A stretch of DNA of 64,000 nt, from positions 4,712,001 through 4,776,000 of the forward strand of contig WOAB01000583.1 in assembly GCA_027886185.1 (NCBI GenBank), written 5' to 3'. The position numbers were made by a program, and so were the translations under genes. The stretch is from Rheum nobile. Its lineage: Eukaryota > Streptophyta > Magnoliopsida > Caryophyllales > Polygonaceae. Positions 33,992 through 45,675 of this stretch are shown here, piece after piece; the first letter of the stretch is position 1, and each line of letters begins with the position of its first letter. The notes beneath the pieces were generated by a model. The model made no database searches. It saw nothing but the letters and a program-made list of their open reading frames with translations, and had not been told where the DNA came from.

Positions 33992-34004
33992 TCTCCTCCC
34001 CCTT
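33992..34004 (-). other. Tekay polypurine tract
   Basis: Minus strand AAGGGGGAGGAGA directly abuts the LTR start TGTGATACCCC; primes plus-strand DNA synthesis in the family. Confidence 0.85.
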
Positions 34005-34027
34005 AAAAGAAGTTTTGACCCCGAAAC

Positions 34028-34504
34028 TTAGGTCGAGAATAACTCGGGAAAACGCCTGAGCATATCTGACTCGGTTTCCCACGTCTCCCAAGTAACTTCT
34101 TCTGATCCGGACTTGGACCACAGAATCTGTACCAATGGTACGATCTTGCTATGCAGCTGCTTCTCACGACGCTCCAAATCGCGCACGAGCATCTCCTCAT
34201 AAGTACCATTAGCTTGAATCTCGATGTCCTCATAACTCAGCACATGAGACTCATCTGGCACATACTTCCTGAGCAAAGAGACGTGGAACACATTATGCAC
34301 TGGATGAGCCGATGGCGGCAACGCTAAGCGGTACGCTAGAGATCCCACTCTATCCAGAATCTCGAATGGTCCCATATAGCGAGGGTTAAGCTTCCCACGC
34401 TTACCAAACCTGAAAACTCCCTTCGAGGGCGACACCTTGACAAACACCTTGTCACCGACCTCGAACTCGACATTCCTACGCTTCTTGTCTACATATGAAT
34501 TCTA
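34028..34504 (-). pseudogene. Tekay integrase C-terminus and chromodomain-like tail
   Basis: In frame with the integrase ORF but separated by a TAG at 34502-34504. Reads VFVKVSPSKGVFRFGKRGKL, NPRYMGPFEILDRVG, HNVFHVSLLRKYVPDESHVL and a tail with VRDLERREKQL and EEVTWETE. That tail is the chromodomain-type end of Tekay/Del chromoviruses, thought to steer integration to heterochromatin. Confidence 0.92.
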
Positions 34505-35340
34505 TCGACTATGAGCGGTCAACATCCTTTGTCGTATCAAGGCAATGTCAGAAGTTGTCCTCTCGACTAACTCTGGCCCAAGCAGAATCTTGTCGGCGTT
34601 ATCGTCCCAACAAATCGGAGATCTACATCGGCGACCATACAAAGCTTCGAACGGAGCCATCTTGATCGTAGCATGCCAGCTGTTGTTGTAAGTGAACTCA
34701 ATCAGACTCAAGCTATCCTCCCAGCTAGTCTGACGATCGAGTACACAAGCTGTGAGCATATCCTCCAGAGTCTGGATGGTCCTTTCAGACTGGCCATCTG
34801 TCTGAGGATGAAAAGTTGTGCTGAACCTTAACTCGGTCCCCATAGCCTTATGAAGTTCTTGCCAAAACCTTGACATGAAACGGCCATCTCGATCCGATAC
34901 GATGGTTTTAGGGATACCATGTAAACGGACAATCTCTTTCGGGTAGACCTCTGCTAACTTCTGGGCTTCCCAAGTGGTCTTAATGGCTAGGAATTGAGCA
35001 CTCTTCGTAAGCCGATCCACAATTACCCAGATAGCATCTTTCTGACTTCGAGTCTTCGGTAGCCCCGTGACGAAGTCCATGGCAATATCTTCCCATTTCC
35101 ATTCTGGCACAGGGAGAGGTAGCAACTCACCACCTGGCTTGCGGTGTTCAATCTTAACCTTCTGGCAAGTCAAGCACTTTGCCACGAAGTCTGCCACGTC
35201 CCACTTCATGTTTGGCCACCAAAACTTCTTCCTGAGATCCTTGTACATCTTGCTAGAGCCAGGATGCACAGAATAAGCAGATGAATGAGATTCTCTCATC
35301 ACCAACTGACGAAGACTCTCTGTGTCTTAGAGAGTCTGGC
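34505..35340 (-). pseudogene. Tekay integrase core
   Basis: Zinc finger HSSAYSVHPGSSKMYKDLRK ... CLTCQKVK, catalytic D-D-E region (MDFVTGLPKTRSQKDAIWVI, VSDRDGRFMSRFWQ, HPQTDGQSERTIQTLEDML) all visible. The N-terminal edge meets the nested element at 35345. The core itself has no stop, so damage here is mainly the insertion and the TAG at its end. Confidence 0.95.
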
Positions 35341-35345
35341 ACACT

Positions 35346-36744
35346 GACAGAGCTAAAGTTGTATGCCTATCAAAGAAATCCTAAAGTACCTACTACAGAG
35401 TATAGCAAGCAAGTCAGGGTCGATCCCACAGAGAGTCAGGTTATCTATTCTTGTAATTCACGTCACCGACTAGGAACTAGGGGGGGTTTGTTTGTGTTTT
35501 TCATAACCAAAGTAAACAAAGCAAGTACACAAGTTCGCAAATAACGGTTGAGAATAATAAGGGAAAAAGTGCCACACTTAACAAAGATCCACACAACAAT
35601 AGAAAGGTCGATCACGGAATTCTATCAATCTCAAGTTCTTAATATTCCTATAGTTGTTCTTATCGCGATCATAGATAGCTATTAGTTCTACCAGCCCTAA
35701 TAGTACTTATCACCAAATCAAATCCGAAAACCTTCAAAACTCAATAAAGCAATAGAAATCAAACAAGGATTCAACAAGATACATGCAATAGAAACAACCC
35801 GTTACTATAAGCATGCAGTTAACTCTCTCCCACGATGAAGCGCTCGGATCCCCTATACGCAACAATCGTGCTTGCTACTAGATATGCAACCCGAACCCAG
35901 AATCACAAGTCCTAGCAATTAGGAAGATATCAATAGACCTAGGTAGCTACTCTAGATAAATCAACATAAACCCATAAACATTCAAGTGAAAGAGAATTAA
36001 TCCAACTAGATAGAAAAACGAACAAGAGTAGAAAACTCACAACCAATCAATTGCTGGCTTCAAACTGTCAAGTGCAACAATGGAGGTTTAGTTCTCCATT
36101 AGGGTTTGTGAGAGAAAAAACGTAGAAAGGTGGCAACTAGGGTTGTCTTTTACAAAGTCTTAACAATTAGACTTAAATACTAAGGCAAATATTCAGGAAT
36201 AAAATAAAGGAAAAAATAACAAACTTGGAAACAAAGTCTCGGATTTAAAATAAAACGGAATAAAAACACGGAACGAAAGTCTTCAGCGCGTCGCCACCGC
36301 GGGTGCGGTGTATCCCACTGCGGGGTGCGGTGGCTCTCCAGTGGCTTATGTCCACTTCTCTAACGACCTCGCCGCAGGTGCGGCAGTGCCCACCGCTGGG
36401 TGCGGTGGGACTCCAGAATCTTGTCTGGTTTCTGCTTCTTCCACCGCAGGGGGCGGTGGTCTTTGGCACGGGTGCGGCAAGGCTCCAGTAACACCTCCTC
36501 TTCAAAGCTCTTCCTGGCAATCTCTCGCACCGCTCCTCAACTCATCTCTTCACTCCTTTGGCGTCTTTCCTTGGTGGCTTCCTTCCTCAGTGTCTCCTAG
36601 ATATCCACAATAGCTCAAACACCTCCAAAAACACCAAACTTCGCCTCCAAACGCCATACACATGAATATGTCTAAATCTACCCGAATGACACCAATAAAC
36701 CCTCTAATGACTCTTACTTAATCCCTATAAAGTAGTGCTTATCA
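35346..36744 (-). repeat. Left (3') LTR of the gag-protease element
   Basis: Plus strand TGACAGAGCTAAAG ... AGTGCTTATCA. Near-copy of 40832-42231. Carries a row of GC-rich palindromes at 36295-36480 with stem CACCGC/GCGGTG. Confidence 0.95.
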
Positions 36745-37993
36745 AATTCCCCCATGCTTAGACCTTTGCTCGTCCTTGAGTAAACTAAAAGAAAGTCCAC
36801 TCCTCCAATGTAGCACACAACGTCTCATGAAGCATATCCTCCAACTAAGAGTCACCTAACCCATGCCAAAGCTCCTGGCACCAAACTTATCCACAACTCA
36901 ACAAGCTTAAGGGGCAAGCAGAGTACTTCCCTCAAGCTTAACCCGGACATCCAATAGTGTGAGTAACCTCTAATCCTAGCCCCCATCTATGACTCCTTAT
37001 GTCTCCCAGAGTGACCTACCCGACAATCCTTCTTTAACTCCTCTTCTTATGACGCCTCGCCAAGAATAATGAGAAATCCTAAAATCACTCTTCTTCTTTT
37101 TCGCTCATTTTGCCAAGGCGCCCTTTCGGGTTTTCACCAAGGCACTCATATTTTTCATAGATGTGCTCACATAAGCTCACGTCACTCTTGACCAATTATT
37201 ACCCCAACCTAATGCTGGTCCAAGCCACCTGCTTATTACCTAAGCCGCCTTTTCAGGTTTTCGACCTATCTCAGGATTTCTATGATAGCCTTTTTTCAAA
37301 TTTTTGGCTTTTTCAATTTTTATTATGTTTCTCCTCAACAACGTAGCAAGTATAGAACTCTCCCCCATGCTTAAACATTGCATTGTCATCAATGTAATGA
37401 AAGACAAAAAGAAAAGAAGCACAGGGAGAAGCAAAAAATAACTCACAACGTCGCCGAGCTGGCTTGGACACTTCGTTTGTTGCTGGCGGTCTTCAATATA
37501 CGCACAGGTCGCTGGTGTTGTGTGGGTGTCTTCGTCAACTCCATAATCTTCTCCTACCGTGCAACCAAAAGGAACCACTGTGGTGAGTAGTGGCATAGCA
37601 AGGATGTCGGGGTTGCACGACCTTCAACGAACACATTGTAGAGCCCAGATGTAATCGTGGGGGAGCCTAGTGTTCCTCCTCAACAGCTTTCAATTGTAGG
37701 GCCATCATCGTTGCCAAATAATGTGTGGGGCTAATGACTCCTCCTTGGACAACATGATGCGCAACATCTCCATGGGAAACTCTGGACAACTGGCCTTGGT
37801 ACAACTCTTTTTTTTTGTTTTTTTAATTCCGAATATTCTTTTTTTTTTAAACAAGAGAAAATGAAGGGGTGCCCACCGCGGGTGCGGTGAGCTCTCCAGA
37901 ACCTCCTTTTGCTCCTTTACTTTCGTACCTCGGGTTGCCTCCCGAGCAGCGCCTTAGTTAATGTCGTTGGCTCAACATACTACTCGAACAACC
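36745..37993 (-). other. 3' non-coding part of the gag-protease element
   Basis: Begins with the polypurine tract (minus AAGCATGGGGGAATT). No conserved domain; where pol should follow the protease only non-coding sequence is found. One CACCGC palindrome lies at 37874-37889. A minus-strand frame at 37240-37596 with a hydrophobic stretch (YFLLLPVLLFFLSFITLM) is probably chance. Confidence 0.6.
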
Positions 37994-38863
37994 TTAATCC
38001 ACAACATCGGGTTCCTTAGGTACCCTCTCATTCAGCACCTCCTTCATGAACCAATCATGGAAAGGTTTGAACCTTAGACCATTCCTCTTTTTCAACGGCT
38101 CCTCCACCTTGGCCTTCATAGTCGTCTTCCCCCCATACTTAGATCGATCAGGGGGGTGTTTAACTTCAACTTCAGGGGCCTGCACCATAGAGGGAACGAG
38201 CTTCTCTATCGGAGTTAGCATAGTGGGGCCAATGCCCAAAAGAGAAGTAGGAGACTCACCCTTCTCATCCAATAAAGTCGTGACTTCCTGCAGATTAGAA
38301 GATACAGTAATATCGACATGCAAGTCAACTATGGGATCCTCTAGTATAGGTTGCAATTCAACCAAAGGGTTAGGACTCATTACATCAACAAAGTTCAAAG
38401 AGGTATTAATGACGGGTTTCATATCATATATGTTATATTCAACTCCATCCCCATCAAATTCCATAGTTAATTTCCCACTTCTAACATCAATTGTGGTATT
38501 TGCAGTTTTCATGAAAGGTCTACCTAACAGCATATGTGCACCTGTACCACCATCCATATCAAGAACATAAAAATCAGTGGGGAAAATCAGCGTATCTACC
38601 ATAACAAGGACATCCTCAACAACCCCTTTCGGGTAGACATTGATTCCATCAGCTAATTGAATAACTAGTCTAGTGTCATGTAGTGGTGGCAGACCAAGGG
38701 ACTCATAGAACGACAATGGTAAGACATTAATAGATGCACCAAGATCTAGCATAGCCTTATCAATCTTTGTCTCATCAATGATGTAAGGGATAGAGAACAT
38801 ACCTGGATCACTGCACTTCTTGGGCAAACGCTTTTGAAATACAACAGATACTTGCTCGCTCAC
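37994..38863 (-). pseudogene. Retroelement aspartic protease region (Athila/Tat-like)
   Basis: Same frame as gag upstream, after TAG at 38864-38866. Reads FQKRLPKKCSDPGMFSIPYI, then the active-site motif LDLGASINVLPLSFYESLGL, VYPKGVVEDVLVMVD, FYVLDMDG and LLGRPFMKTANTTIDV. D-L-G-A-S-I is the form used by Athila/Tat proteases. A charged tail follows, ending at 37994 without entering RT. It is unbroken internally (290 codons). Confidence 0.92.
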
Positions 38864-38866
38864 CTA

Positions 38867-39619
38867 GACCTGCTTCTTTTTCTTCTGCTTCTGGTTCCTC
38901 TTGATCGTGCAGAGCTCCTTCAAGAACCGAGCATACTTGGGAAAGCTTTTAACAAGTTTGAGCAAAGGGATGTTAACCTCACACTTGCTGAAAGTTTCGA
39001 AGAGGTCCTTGTCGTCGACTACCCTTCTCTCCTTGAGCGCCTCTGGAAATGGGGCGGGTGGCTTCTCGGAACCGAGAGGAGGAAAGTATGGACGAACGTA
39101 GGTGTCCACATAAGGCTCAGCAACAACTCCAGAAGTTTCGCCGCGGGTGCGGCCAGAGGTCACCGTCGGGTGCGGTGGATCCCCAAAATTTTCTCGAGAA
39201 ACAATACCGCCACCGCTGGGTACGGTGGGTGACACCGCGGGGTGCGGTGAACTTGACAGAACATTTTGTCCCTCCTTTTCATGCTCGCCGCGGGTGCGGT
39301 CACCTTGTCGCTTGGTGTGGTCATTTTCCAGAATATCCTCTTTTCCTGAGTCGTCCTCTTCAGCACTAGGATCGACATGCAATTGCTTTCCACTTCTAAG
39401 GGTCACAGCACTAACATTTGCCCGTGGGTTAACTACCGTTTGAGATGGTAGATTTCCCGACATCTTTGCATCGATCCTCGTGATGGCTTTAGCCATTTGG
39501 CTCACCTGTGTTTCCAAATTCTTTATGCTTGACGTTGTGGCTTGAACATGAGTAGTGAAATGTTTCGTCAAGGCTTGGAGCATATCTGCAGTTGAAGGAG
39601 ATGCATCAGGTTGTGGATC
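38867..39619 (-). pseudogene. Gag-protease linker containing in-frame palindromes
   Basis: Open from 39583 to 38867 in the gag frame. Starts with a heptad-like segment (SIKNLETQVSQMAKAITRID), then VSAVTLRSGKQL, a conserved Athila/Tat marker. A Pro/Gly/Arg-rich section (PHPAVSPTVPSGG, DPPHPTVTSGRTRGE) follows. This section (39140-39305) is built from GC-rich palindromes of the same type as those in the LTRs. Ends YVRPYFPPLGSEKPPAPFPE and FSKCEVNIPLLKLVKSFPKY. Confidence 0.9.
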
Positions 39620-40750
39620 TTACGACCTTTGTAGAAATTAAGGTCTTGGCTGCTGTTGTTGTTGAAACTGAGGCTGTTGTTGTTGATCCCTCCATCTAAA
39701 ATTTGGGTGGTCTCTCCATCCCGGATTATAAGTGTTGGAGTAGGGATCATGCCGAGGTCTTGGATCTCCATAACCTCCTACAACGTTTACTTCAGCAGGC
39801 GAATCATCTTGTAGTTGAGGACAGGCGTCAGTGGGGTGGAATTGATCGGCACAGACCCCACACGCTTTGAGTTGCTGAGGAGTTCCTTGCAGCGTAAGTC
39901 TCCTCACCATGTCCTTCAACTCAGCAATATCACTGGCATACGCAGAGCGACTAGAGTCAGCAACATTGACTCCTCTCTTGGTAGAAGCTCTGCCGAAATT
40001 TCTTGTGCCCTCTGCCATCTCCTGAATCTTCTCCATAGCTACTGCCGGTGTTGTATTGAGAATATTGCCGTCACATGCAGCGTTGACAATCCTCCTTTCA
40101 CTGTCCAGCATGCCATTGTATAGATGAAGCACCAAATCCTGATTGGAATACCCATGGAACGGACAACTTGAGCACAGTCTTTTGAAACGCTCATAGTAAT
40201 CATACATGCTCTCGTCAGCTTCCTGCTCAATGTTGCTAATAGCCTTTTTCAAACTGTTTGCCTTCTTTGCAGGGAAATACTTTTCAAGAAACGCCTTATG
40301 CAACTTGTTCCACGTATCGATGCTTCCAGTTGGCAGATGGTAGTACCAGTCAACAGCAGTGTCCTTCAGGGTGAACCCAAAAGCTCTCATCTTTATTTGC
40401 TCCTCAGTAACGTTCGCCGGTTTCATGCTCATGCAGACTGTGTGGAATTTACCCATGTATTTGATTGGGTCCTCTCCAGCCAGTCCATGGAAAGATGGGA
40501 GCAAATGAATCAGCCCCGACTTTAACTCAAAGTTTACGCCCGCTCCTATAGCAGGAATAGTCACAGCCAAAGGTTGCTGTTGCAGGTCGGGCGCAGTCAA
40601 CTGTCTCAACGTTCTATCCGCGTCACCCATCTCAAATGCAGGGTTGTCAAAAACCAAAGTACAGTTTACTCTACGATCCTGGGACAAAGTTCTCTCAATA
40701 TCTGGATCAAAATCAAGAAGAGGTGAATTAGTAGCACGAGTGTGGACCAT
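39620..40750 (-). pseudogene. Retrotransposon gag (Athila/Tat-like)
   Basis: Start chosen at ATG 40750 (MVHTRATNSPLLDFDPDIER), the usual gag start, not the upstream ATG that overlaps the primer site. Carries FHGLAGEDPIKYMGKFHTVC, RAFGFTLKDTAVDWYYHLPT, FLEKYFPAKKANSLKKAISN, YERFKRLCSSCPFHGYSNQD and a Cys-rich CGVCADQFHPTDACP. A Gln-rich end is cut by TAA at 39638-39640 and again at 39620-39622. It forms particles in the family. Confidence 0.93.
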
Positions 40751-40807
40751 AAGATAGGTCCACACCAAGGTTGGCAACAAACAAATCACAAAAACAGAAA
40801 ATTTGAC

Positions 40808-40825
40808 TCCCCGGCAACGGCGCCA
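40808..40825 (-). other. Primer-binding site, tRNA-Asp type
   Basis: Minus strand TGGCGCCGTTGCCGGGGA, six bases from the right LTR. This is the site typical of Athila/Tat elements. Confidence 0.92.
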
Positions 40826-40831
40826 AATTTT

Positions 40832-42231
40832 TGACAAGCTTAAAGTCGTATGCCTATCAAAGAAATCCTAAAGTACCTACTACAGAGTATAGCAAGCAAG
40901 TCATGGTCGATCCCACAGAGAGTCAGGTTATCTATTCTTGTAATTCACGTCACCGACTAGGAACTAGGGGGGGTTTGTTTGTGTTTTTCGTAACCAAAGT
41001 AAACAAAGCAAGTACACAAGTTCGCAAATAACGGTTGAGAATAATAAGGGAAAAAGCGCCACACTTAACAAAGATCCACACAACAATAGAAAGGTCGATC
41101 ACAGAATTCTATCAATCTCAAGTTCTTAATATTCCTATAGTTGTTCTTATCCCGATCATAGATAACTATTAGTTCTACCAGTCCTAATAGTACTTATCAC
41201 CAAATCAAATCCGAAAACCTTCAAGACTCAATAAAGCAATAGCAATCAAACAAGGATTCAACAAGATACATGCAATAGAAACAACCCGTTACTATAAGCA
41301 TGCAGTTAACTCTCTCCCATGATGAAGCGCTCGGATCCCCTATACGCAACAATCATGCTTGCTACTAGATATGCAACCCGAACCCAGAATCACAAGTCCT
41401 AGCAATTAGGAAGATATCAATAGACCTAGGTAGCTACTCTAGATAAATCAACATAAACCCATAAACATTCAAGTGCAAGAGAATTAATCCAACTAGATAG
41501 GAAAACGAACAAGAGTAGAAAACTCATAACCAATCAATTGCTGGCTTCAAACTGTCAAGTGCAACAATGGAGGTTTAGTTCTCCATTAGGGTTTGTGAGA
41601 GCAAAACCGTAGAAAGGTGGCAACTAGGGTTGTCTTTTACAAAGTCTTAACAATTAGACTTAAATACTAAGGCAAATATTCAGGAATAAAATAAAGGAAA
41701 AAATAACAAACTTGGAAACAAAGTCTCGGATTTAAAATAAAACGAAATAAAAACACGGAACGAAAGTCTTCAGCGCGTCGCCACCGCGGGTGCGGTGCAT
41801 CCCACCGCGGGGTGCGATGGCTCTCCAGTGGCTTCTATCCACTTCTCTGACGACCTCGCCGTAGGTGCGGCAGTGCCCACCGCTGGGTGCGGTGGGACTC
41901 CAGAATCTTGTCTGGTTTCTGCTTCTTCCACCGCAGGGGGCGGTGGTCTTTGGCGCGGGTGCGGCAAGGCTCCAGTAACATCTCCTCTTCAAAGCTCTTC
42001 CTTGCAATCTCTCGCACCGCTCCTCAACTCGTCTCTTCACTCCTTTGGCGTCTTTCCTTGGTGGCTTCCTTCCTCAGTGTCTCTTAGATATCCATAATAG
42101 CTCAAACACCTCCAAAAACACCAAACTTCGCCTCCAAACGCCATACATATGAATGTGTCTAAATCTACCCGAATGACACCAATAAACCCTCTAATGACTC
42201 TTACTTAAGCCCTACAAAGTAGTGCTTATCA
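40832..42231 (-). repeat. Right (5') LTR of the gag-protease element
   Basis: Plus strand TGACAAGCTTAAAG ... AGTGCTTATCA, near-identical to the left LTR. GC-rich palindromes at 41782-41967. Both LTRs end next to expected internal signals. Confidence 0.95.
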
Positions 42232-42463
42232 CACACAGATCCGATCTTGAAACCAAAGTGATCCGATCTTGAAACCAAAGTGATCCGTCATCCCGAATCA
42301 CAAAACTGGGAGCTTTCCCATCCATCACTTCACTGCTTAGCTTCACCAAGACGACGTCATCAACTTGCTTTTCCTTGATCTGATCCAGCAGTGTAGCCTG
42401 AATTTCCAGCATACTCAGGAAATATCTACGCTGATCATACAGAACTTCAATGTCGCATGACTC

Positions 42464-43075
42464 TCAGTTCAGCTTGGTCTGAGCAGTAAGTAAAGCAACT
42501 ACCCTCTTGTGCGTTGTCTTCCGTCTCAATGCATCAGCTACCACATTAGCCTTGCCCGGATGGTACAATAACTCGATGTCGTAGTCCTTGAGCAACTCTA
42601 GCCAGCGGCGTTGTCTCATATTCAGCTCCTTTTGAGTAAATATATACTTGAGACTTTTGTGGTCAGTGAAGACTTGACATCTTATACCGTAGAGGTAATG
42701 CCTCCAAATCTTCAGCACAAAGACAACCGCTGCTAGCTCAAGATCATGTGTCAGATAGTTTTCTTCGTACGTCTTGAGTTGCTTGGATGCATAAGCAATG
42801 ACTCTGCCCTTCTGCATTAAAACACAACCAAGACCACACTTTGAAGCATCACTATAGACCATATAATCGTCGTTCCCCTCTGGGAGTGCTAACACGGGTG
42901 CCGAGGTCAGCCGTCGCTTCAACTCCTGGAAACTGGCCTCGCACTTGTCATTCCAGACAAACTTCTTGTGAACCTTGCGGAGTAGATTGGTCATAGGTAG
43001 AGCGGTCTTCGAAAATCCCTCCACGAACCGTCTGTAATACCCGGCAAGCCCAAGAAAGTTGCGCACCTCCTTCAC
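42464..43075 (-). pseudogene. Tekay RNase H domain
   Basis: EVRNFLGLAGYYRRFVEGFS, MVYSDASKCGLGCVLMQKGR, YLTHDLELAAVVFVLKIWRH, FTDHKSLKYIF and GKANVVADALRRK: connection and RNase H domain with the D-E-D residues visible. It is one base out of frame with the RT ORF at about 43075-43090. The frame ends at 42464; a short in-family segment continues to about 42240 before the nested insertion. Confidence 0.94.
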
Positions 43076-44394
43076 GTTCTGGGGCTGTTTGCCACATCTT
43101 CGATCTTTTGGGGATCAACCATAACCCCATTCTTATTGATCACGTGGCCTAAGAAAGCCACCTCCTTTAACCAGAATTCACACTTGGACAGTTTAGCATA
43201 AAGTTGATATTGTCTAAGGATTGACAACGCAATCCGCAAATGTTCTTCGTGGACTTCTTCACTCGGAGAGTAGATCAGAATGTCGTCTATGAAGACCACT
43301 ACGAACTTGTCCAAGTATTGGTGAAAACATCGATTCATCAGATCCATAAAGACAGCTGGAGCATTTGTAAGCCCAAAAGGCATCACTACGAACTCGTAAT
43401 GACCATATCTGGTCCTAAACGCAGTTCTAGGAATGTCCTGCTCACGAATTCTGAGTTGATGATATCCAGATCTCAGGTCGATCTTAGAGAAAACTTTTGC
43501 TCCCTGTAACTGGTCCAACAGGTCGTCAATCCTCGGCAATGGGTATTTGTTCTTGATCGTCACTTTGTTCAACTCTCGATAGTCGATGCAAAGTCGAAAC
43601 GATCCATCCTTCTTTTTGACAAACAAAACCGGAGCACCCCACGGCGATGCACTCGGCCTGATATAACCCTTGTCGAGAAGATCTTCAAGTTGACTCTTCA
43701 ACTCTTGCATCTCTGCAGGAGCCATCCGATACGGTGCCTTAGAGATTGGCGCAGTACCAGGCTCAAAATCAATGGAAAACTCCACATCAAGGTTTGGAGG
43801 TAATCCATGAACCTCCTCTGGAAAGACATCCGAGAACTCTCTGACCACTGGAATATCAAGAACCTCAGGTCCATCCTTCACGGGCGAATCCAAGTAGCAA
43901 AGGTACCCGACACAACCTTGTCGTAGTAGCTTAAACACAGTCATCGCATTGATCAGCTTATCGTTATCAGCGTCATTCCGGCCCTTGAACTTGCACACGA
44001 ACTGGCCATTAGATGTCACCGTCATTGTTCTTGAACTGAAGTCGATCACCGCCTTGTGACGCATCAGCCAATCCATACCAAGAATGATGTCGTATGGTGC
44101 CATGGCTATACAGATCAGATCTGCCTCAAACTCCTTACCCTGAATGGTAATTGGAAAGTCGGACAAATGCTTGGTTCCCACCAAACGTTCTCCATTAGGA
44201 AGACTAACGACGAAAGGGTCGCACGAATCATTGCACACTAAGTCTAACTTGCTAACACATATATTCCAAATAAAGGAATGCGTAGCACCAGAATCAAACA
44301 GAATGCATACGGAAGTAGAGTGAAGGTATAAAGTACCTTGAGCAGTCGGAGCGTTGGGTCCATCTGCTTCACGCATCTCGTACAAGCGTTGACC
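43072..44394 (-). pseudogene. Tekay protease and reverse transcriptase
   Basis: Protease motif LFDSGATHSFI near residue 32, then RT blocks: YRMAPAEMQELKSQLEDLLD, PWGAPVLFVKKKDGSFRLCI, YPLPRIDDLLDQLQGAKVFS, VVMPFGLTNAPAVFMDLMNR and the catalytic FIDDILIYS. About 437 codons. In the gag frame but separated from it by a single TAG (44395-44397). The frame is lost at its end, just before RNase H. Confidence 0.96.
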
Positions 44395-45675
44395 CTAACT
44401 TCCAGAAACAGATGGGGCCTTTCCCCTGTTCTGAGCAGTCGTCTGAACTGACGGGCTAGGAGTCTCGACAGGCTTAAACCTAGGTCGGTTGCTCCGATGA
44501 ACTGACCCTTGTTGCGACTCTACTCCCTTCTGCTTCCCCTGCTTGCAGAACTTCTGCAGATGACCATCACGTCCATACCCAAAGTACGATCTCTTCTCCT
44601 TCTGACACTCATTGCTCTTGTGCCCAGCAACACCACAGTTATAACACTGAACTGAACTTCTGCTCTGACTGGACTGCTGCGTTGACCCTCCGTGAGTCAT
44701 GTCCGTCTTTGCTCGGCCATACTTGGCAAAGCTAGATGGTGGCGCAAGTCGCTTGAATCCACCACCCTGATTCTGATTCTGCATCGACCTCTGTCGGATG
44801 CGTCTCTTTGTTGACTCCTCCAGAGTCACTTCCAGCTTGTAGGCAACATCCACATACTGCTCCAGAGTAGAGCATGTGTGGTGCACCATCAACGGCTTGA
44901 TATCTGGACTCATCCACTCGTGGAAGTACCAGATCTTTTGTGCCTCGCTGGTTATCTCAGTTGGGGCGTACTGCAGAAGATGATTGAACTTGGTTGCCAG
45001 CTCAGCTGCCTTCAATCCATCGGTCTTGGGGTACAGAAACTCCTTGTGTTTCTCCTCTCTCATAGCACGAGAGAAGAAACGGTCAATCATTTTGGTCTTA
45101 AACATTGACCAGGTCAATACAGGGCTATCAGCTAAGCCTGTACCCTCCCACCATTCACTAGAATCCTCTTTCAGCTGCAGAGAAGCTATGTGGACCTTTT
45201 CAGCCTCAGTACAGTCCATATTACGGAATAGCCGTTCCATGTGAGAGAACCAATGGTTCACCTTGACTGGCTCCCCTTTCCCGTTGTAGCTGTCAGGCCT
45301 CATAGAACTGATGGTCTTCAGAGCATGACCATAGTTGTCCCTAGTCCTGACTGCATTCTCCTGGACATCATGGTTTCTTGGCTCCTCAAATCTAGGAACC
45401 GGTGGGGGAATCGGCACGCCTTGTGCCTGAGGCACATTTGGTCGCATAGTATCAGCGATAGCTTGCATGACAATTCCTCGAATTGTCTCCACTGCTGCAG
45501 CATCAAACACCACTGCTGCATTACTCTGATCCTGATCATTTCCCCTGGATTGATTATGGGATTCAGATACATGCTCACCTTGGCCAACATCTCTTATGAT
45601 TGGTCTGGGACCCTGACTAGTCCCAACACCAGCTCGAACCGTGTTCCTTGTGTTCACCATCTGTTTACCGATCAA
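44395..45675 (-). CDS. Tekay gag
   Basis: Open for 426 codons from ATG 45675; an in-frame second Met follows at residue 6. Gag core SMRPDSYNGKGEPVKVNHWF, MFKTKMIDRFFSRAMREEKH; a zinc knuckle CYNCGVAGHKSNEC (CX2CX4HX4C) near residue 345. A second knuckle has lost its first two Cys (YFGYGRDGHLQKFC). The TAG ending it is likely a point change, since the same frame continues into protease. Confidence 0.93.
   Translation of the reverse strand: MIGKQMVNTRNTVRAGVGTSQGPRPIIRDVGQGEHVSESHNQSRGNDQDQSNAAVVFDAAAVETIRGIVMQAIADTMRPNVPQAQGVPIPPPVPRFEEPRNHDVQENAVRTRDNYGHALKTISSMRPDSYNGKGEPVKVNHWFSHMERLFRNMDCTEAEKVHIASLQLKEDSSEWWEGTGLADSPVLTWSMFKTKMIDRFFSRAMREEKHKEFLYPKTDGLKAAELATKFNHLLQYAPTEITSEAQKIWYFHEWMSPDIKPLMVHHTCSTLEQYVDVAYKLEVTLEESTKRRIRQRSMQNQNQGGGFKRLAPPSSFAKYGRAKTDMTHGGSTQQSSQSRSSVQCYNCGVAGHKSNECQKEKRSYFGYGRDGHLQKFCKQGKQKGVESQQGSVHRSNRPRFKPVETPSPSVQTTAQNRGKAPSVSGS

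Larger units (their letters stand above)
35346..42231 (-). mobile_element. Non-autonomous gag-protease LTR element (Athila/Tat-like)
   Basis: 6886 bp, LTRs 35346-36744 and 40832-42231, perfect TSD CACAC (35341-35345 and 42232-42236), tRNA-Asp-type primer site and polypurine tract. Gag and protease sit in one minus-strand frame broken by three stops. No RT, RNase H or integrase is found anywhere inside. This fits a TR-GAG type element that depends on a partner's enzymes. Inserted in the pol gene of the Tekay element. The two LTRs differ by only scattered substitutions, so the insertion is fairly young. Confidence 0.94.

Noticed and set aside
36295..36613. Plus-strand frames through the GC-rich part of the LTRs
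   Set aside because: Antisense to the element and produced by the GC-rich palindromes; the same shadow appears in both LTRs (41795-42097).
37240..37596. Possible envelope-like ORF with a hydrophobic segment in the gag-protease element
   Set aside because: Short, no conserved motif, and lies in 3' non-coding sequence; the hydrophobic run may be chance from a T/A-rich strand.
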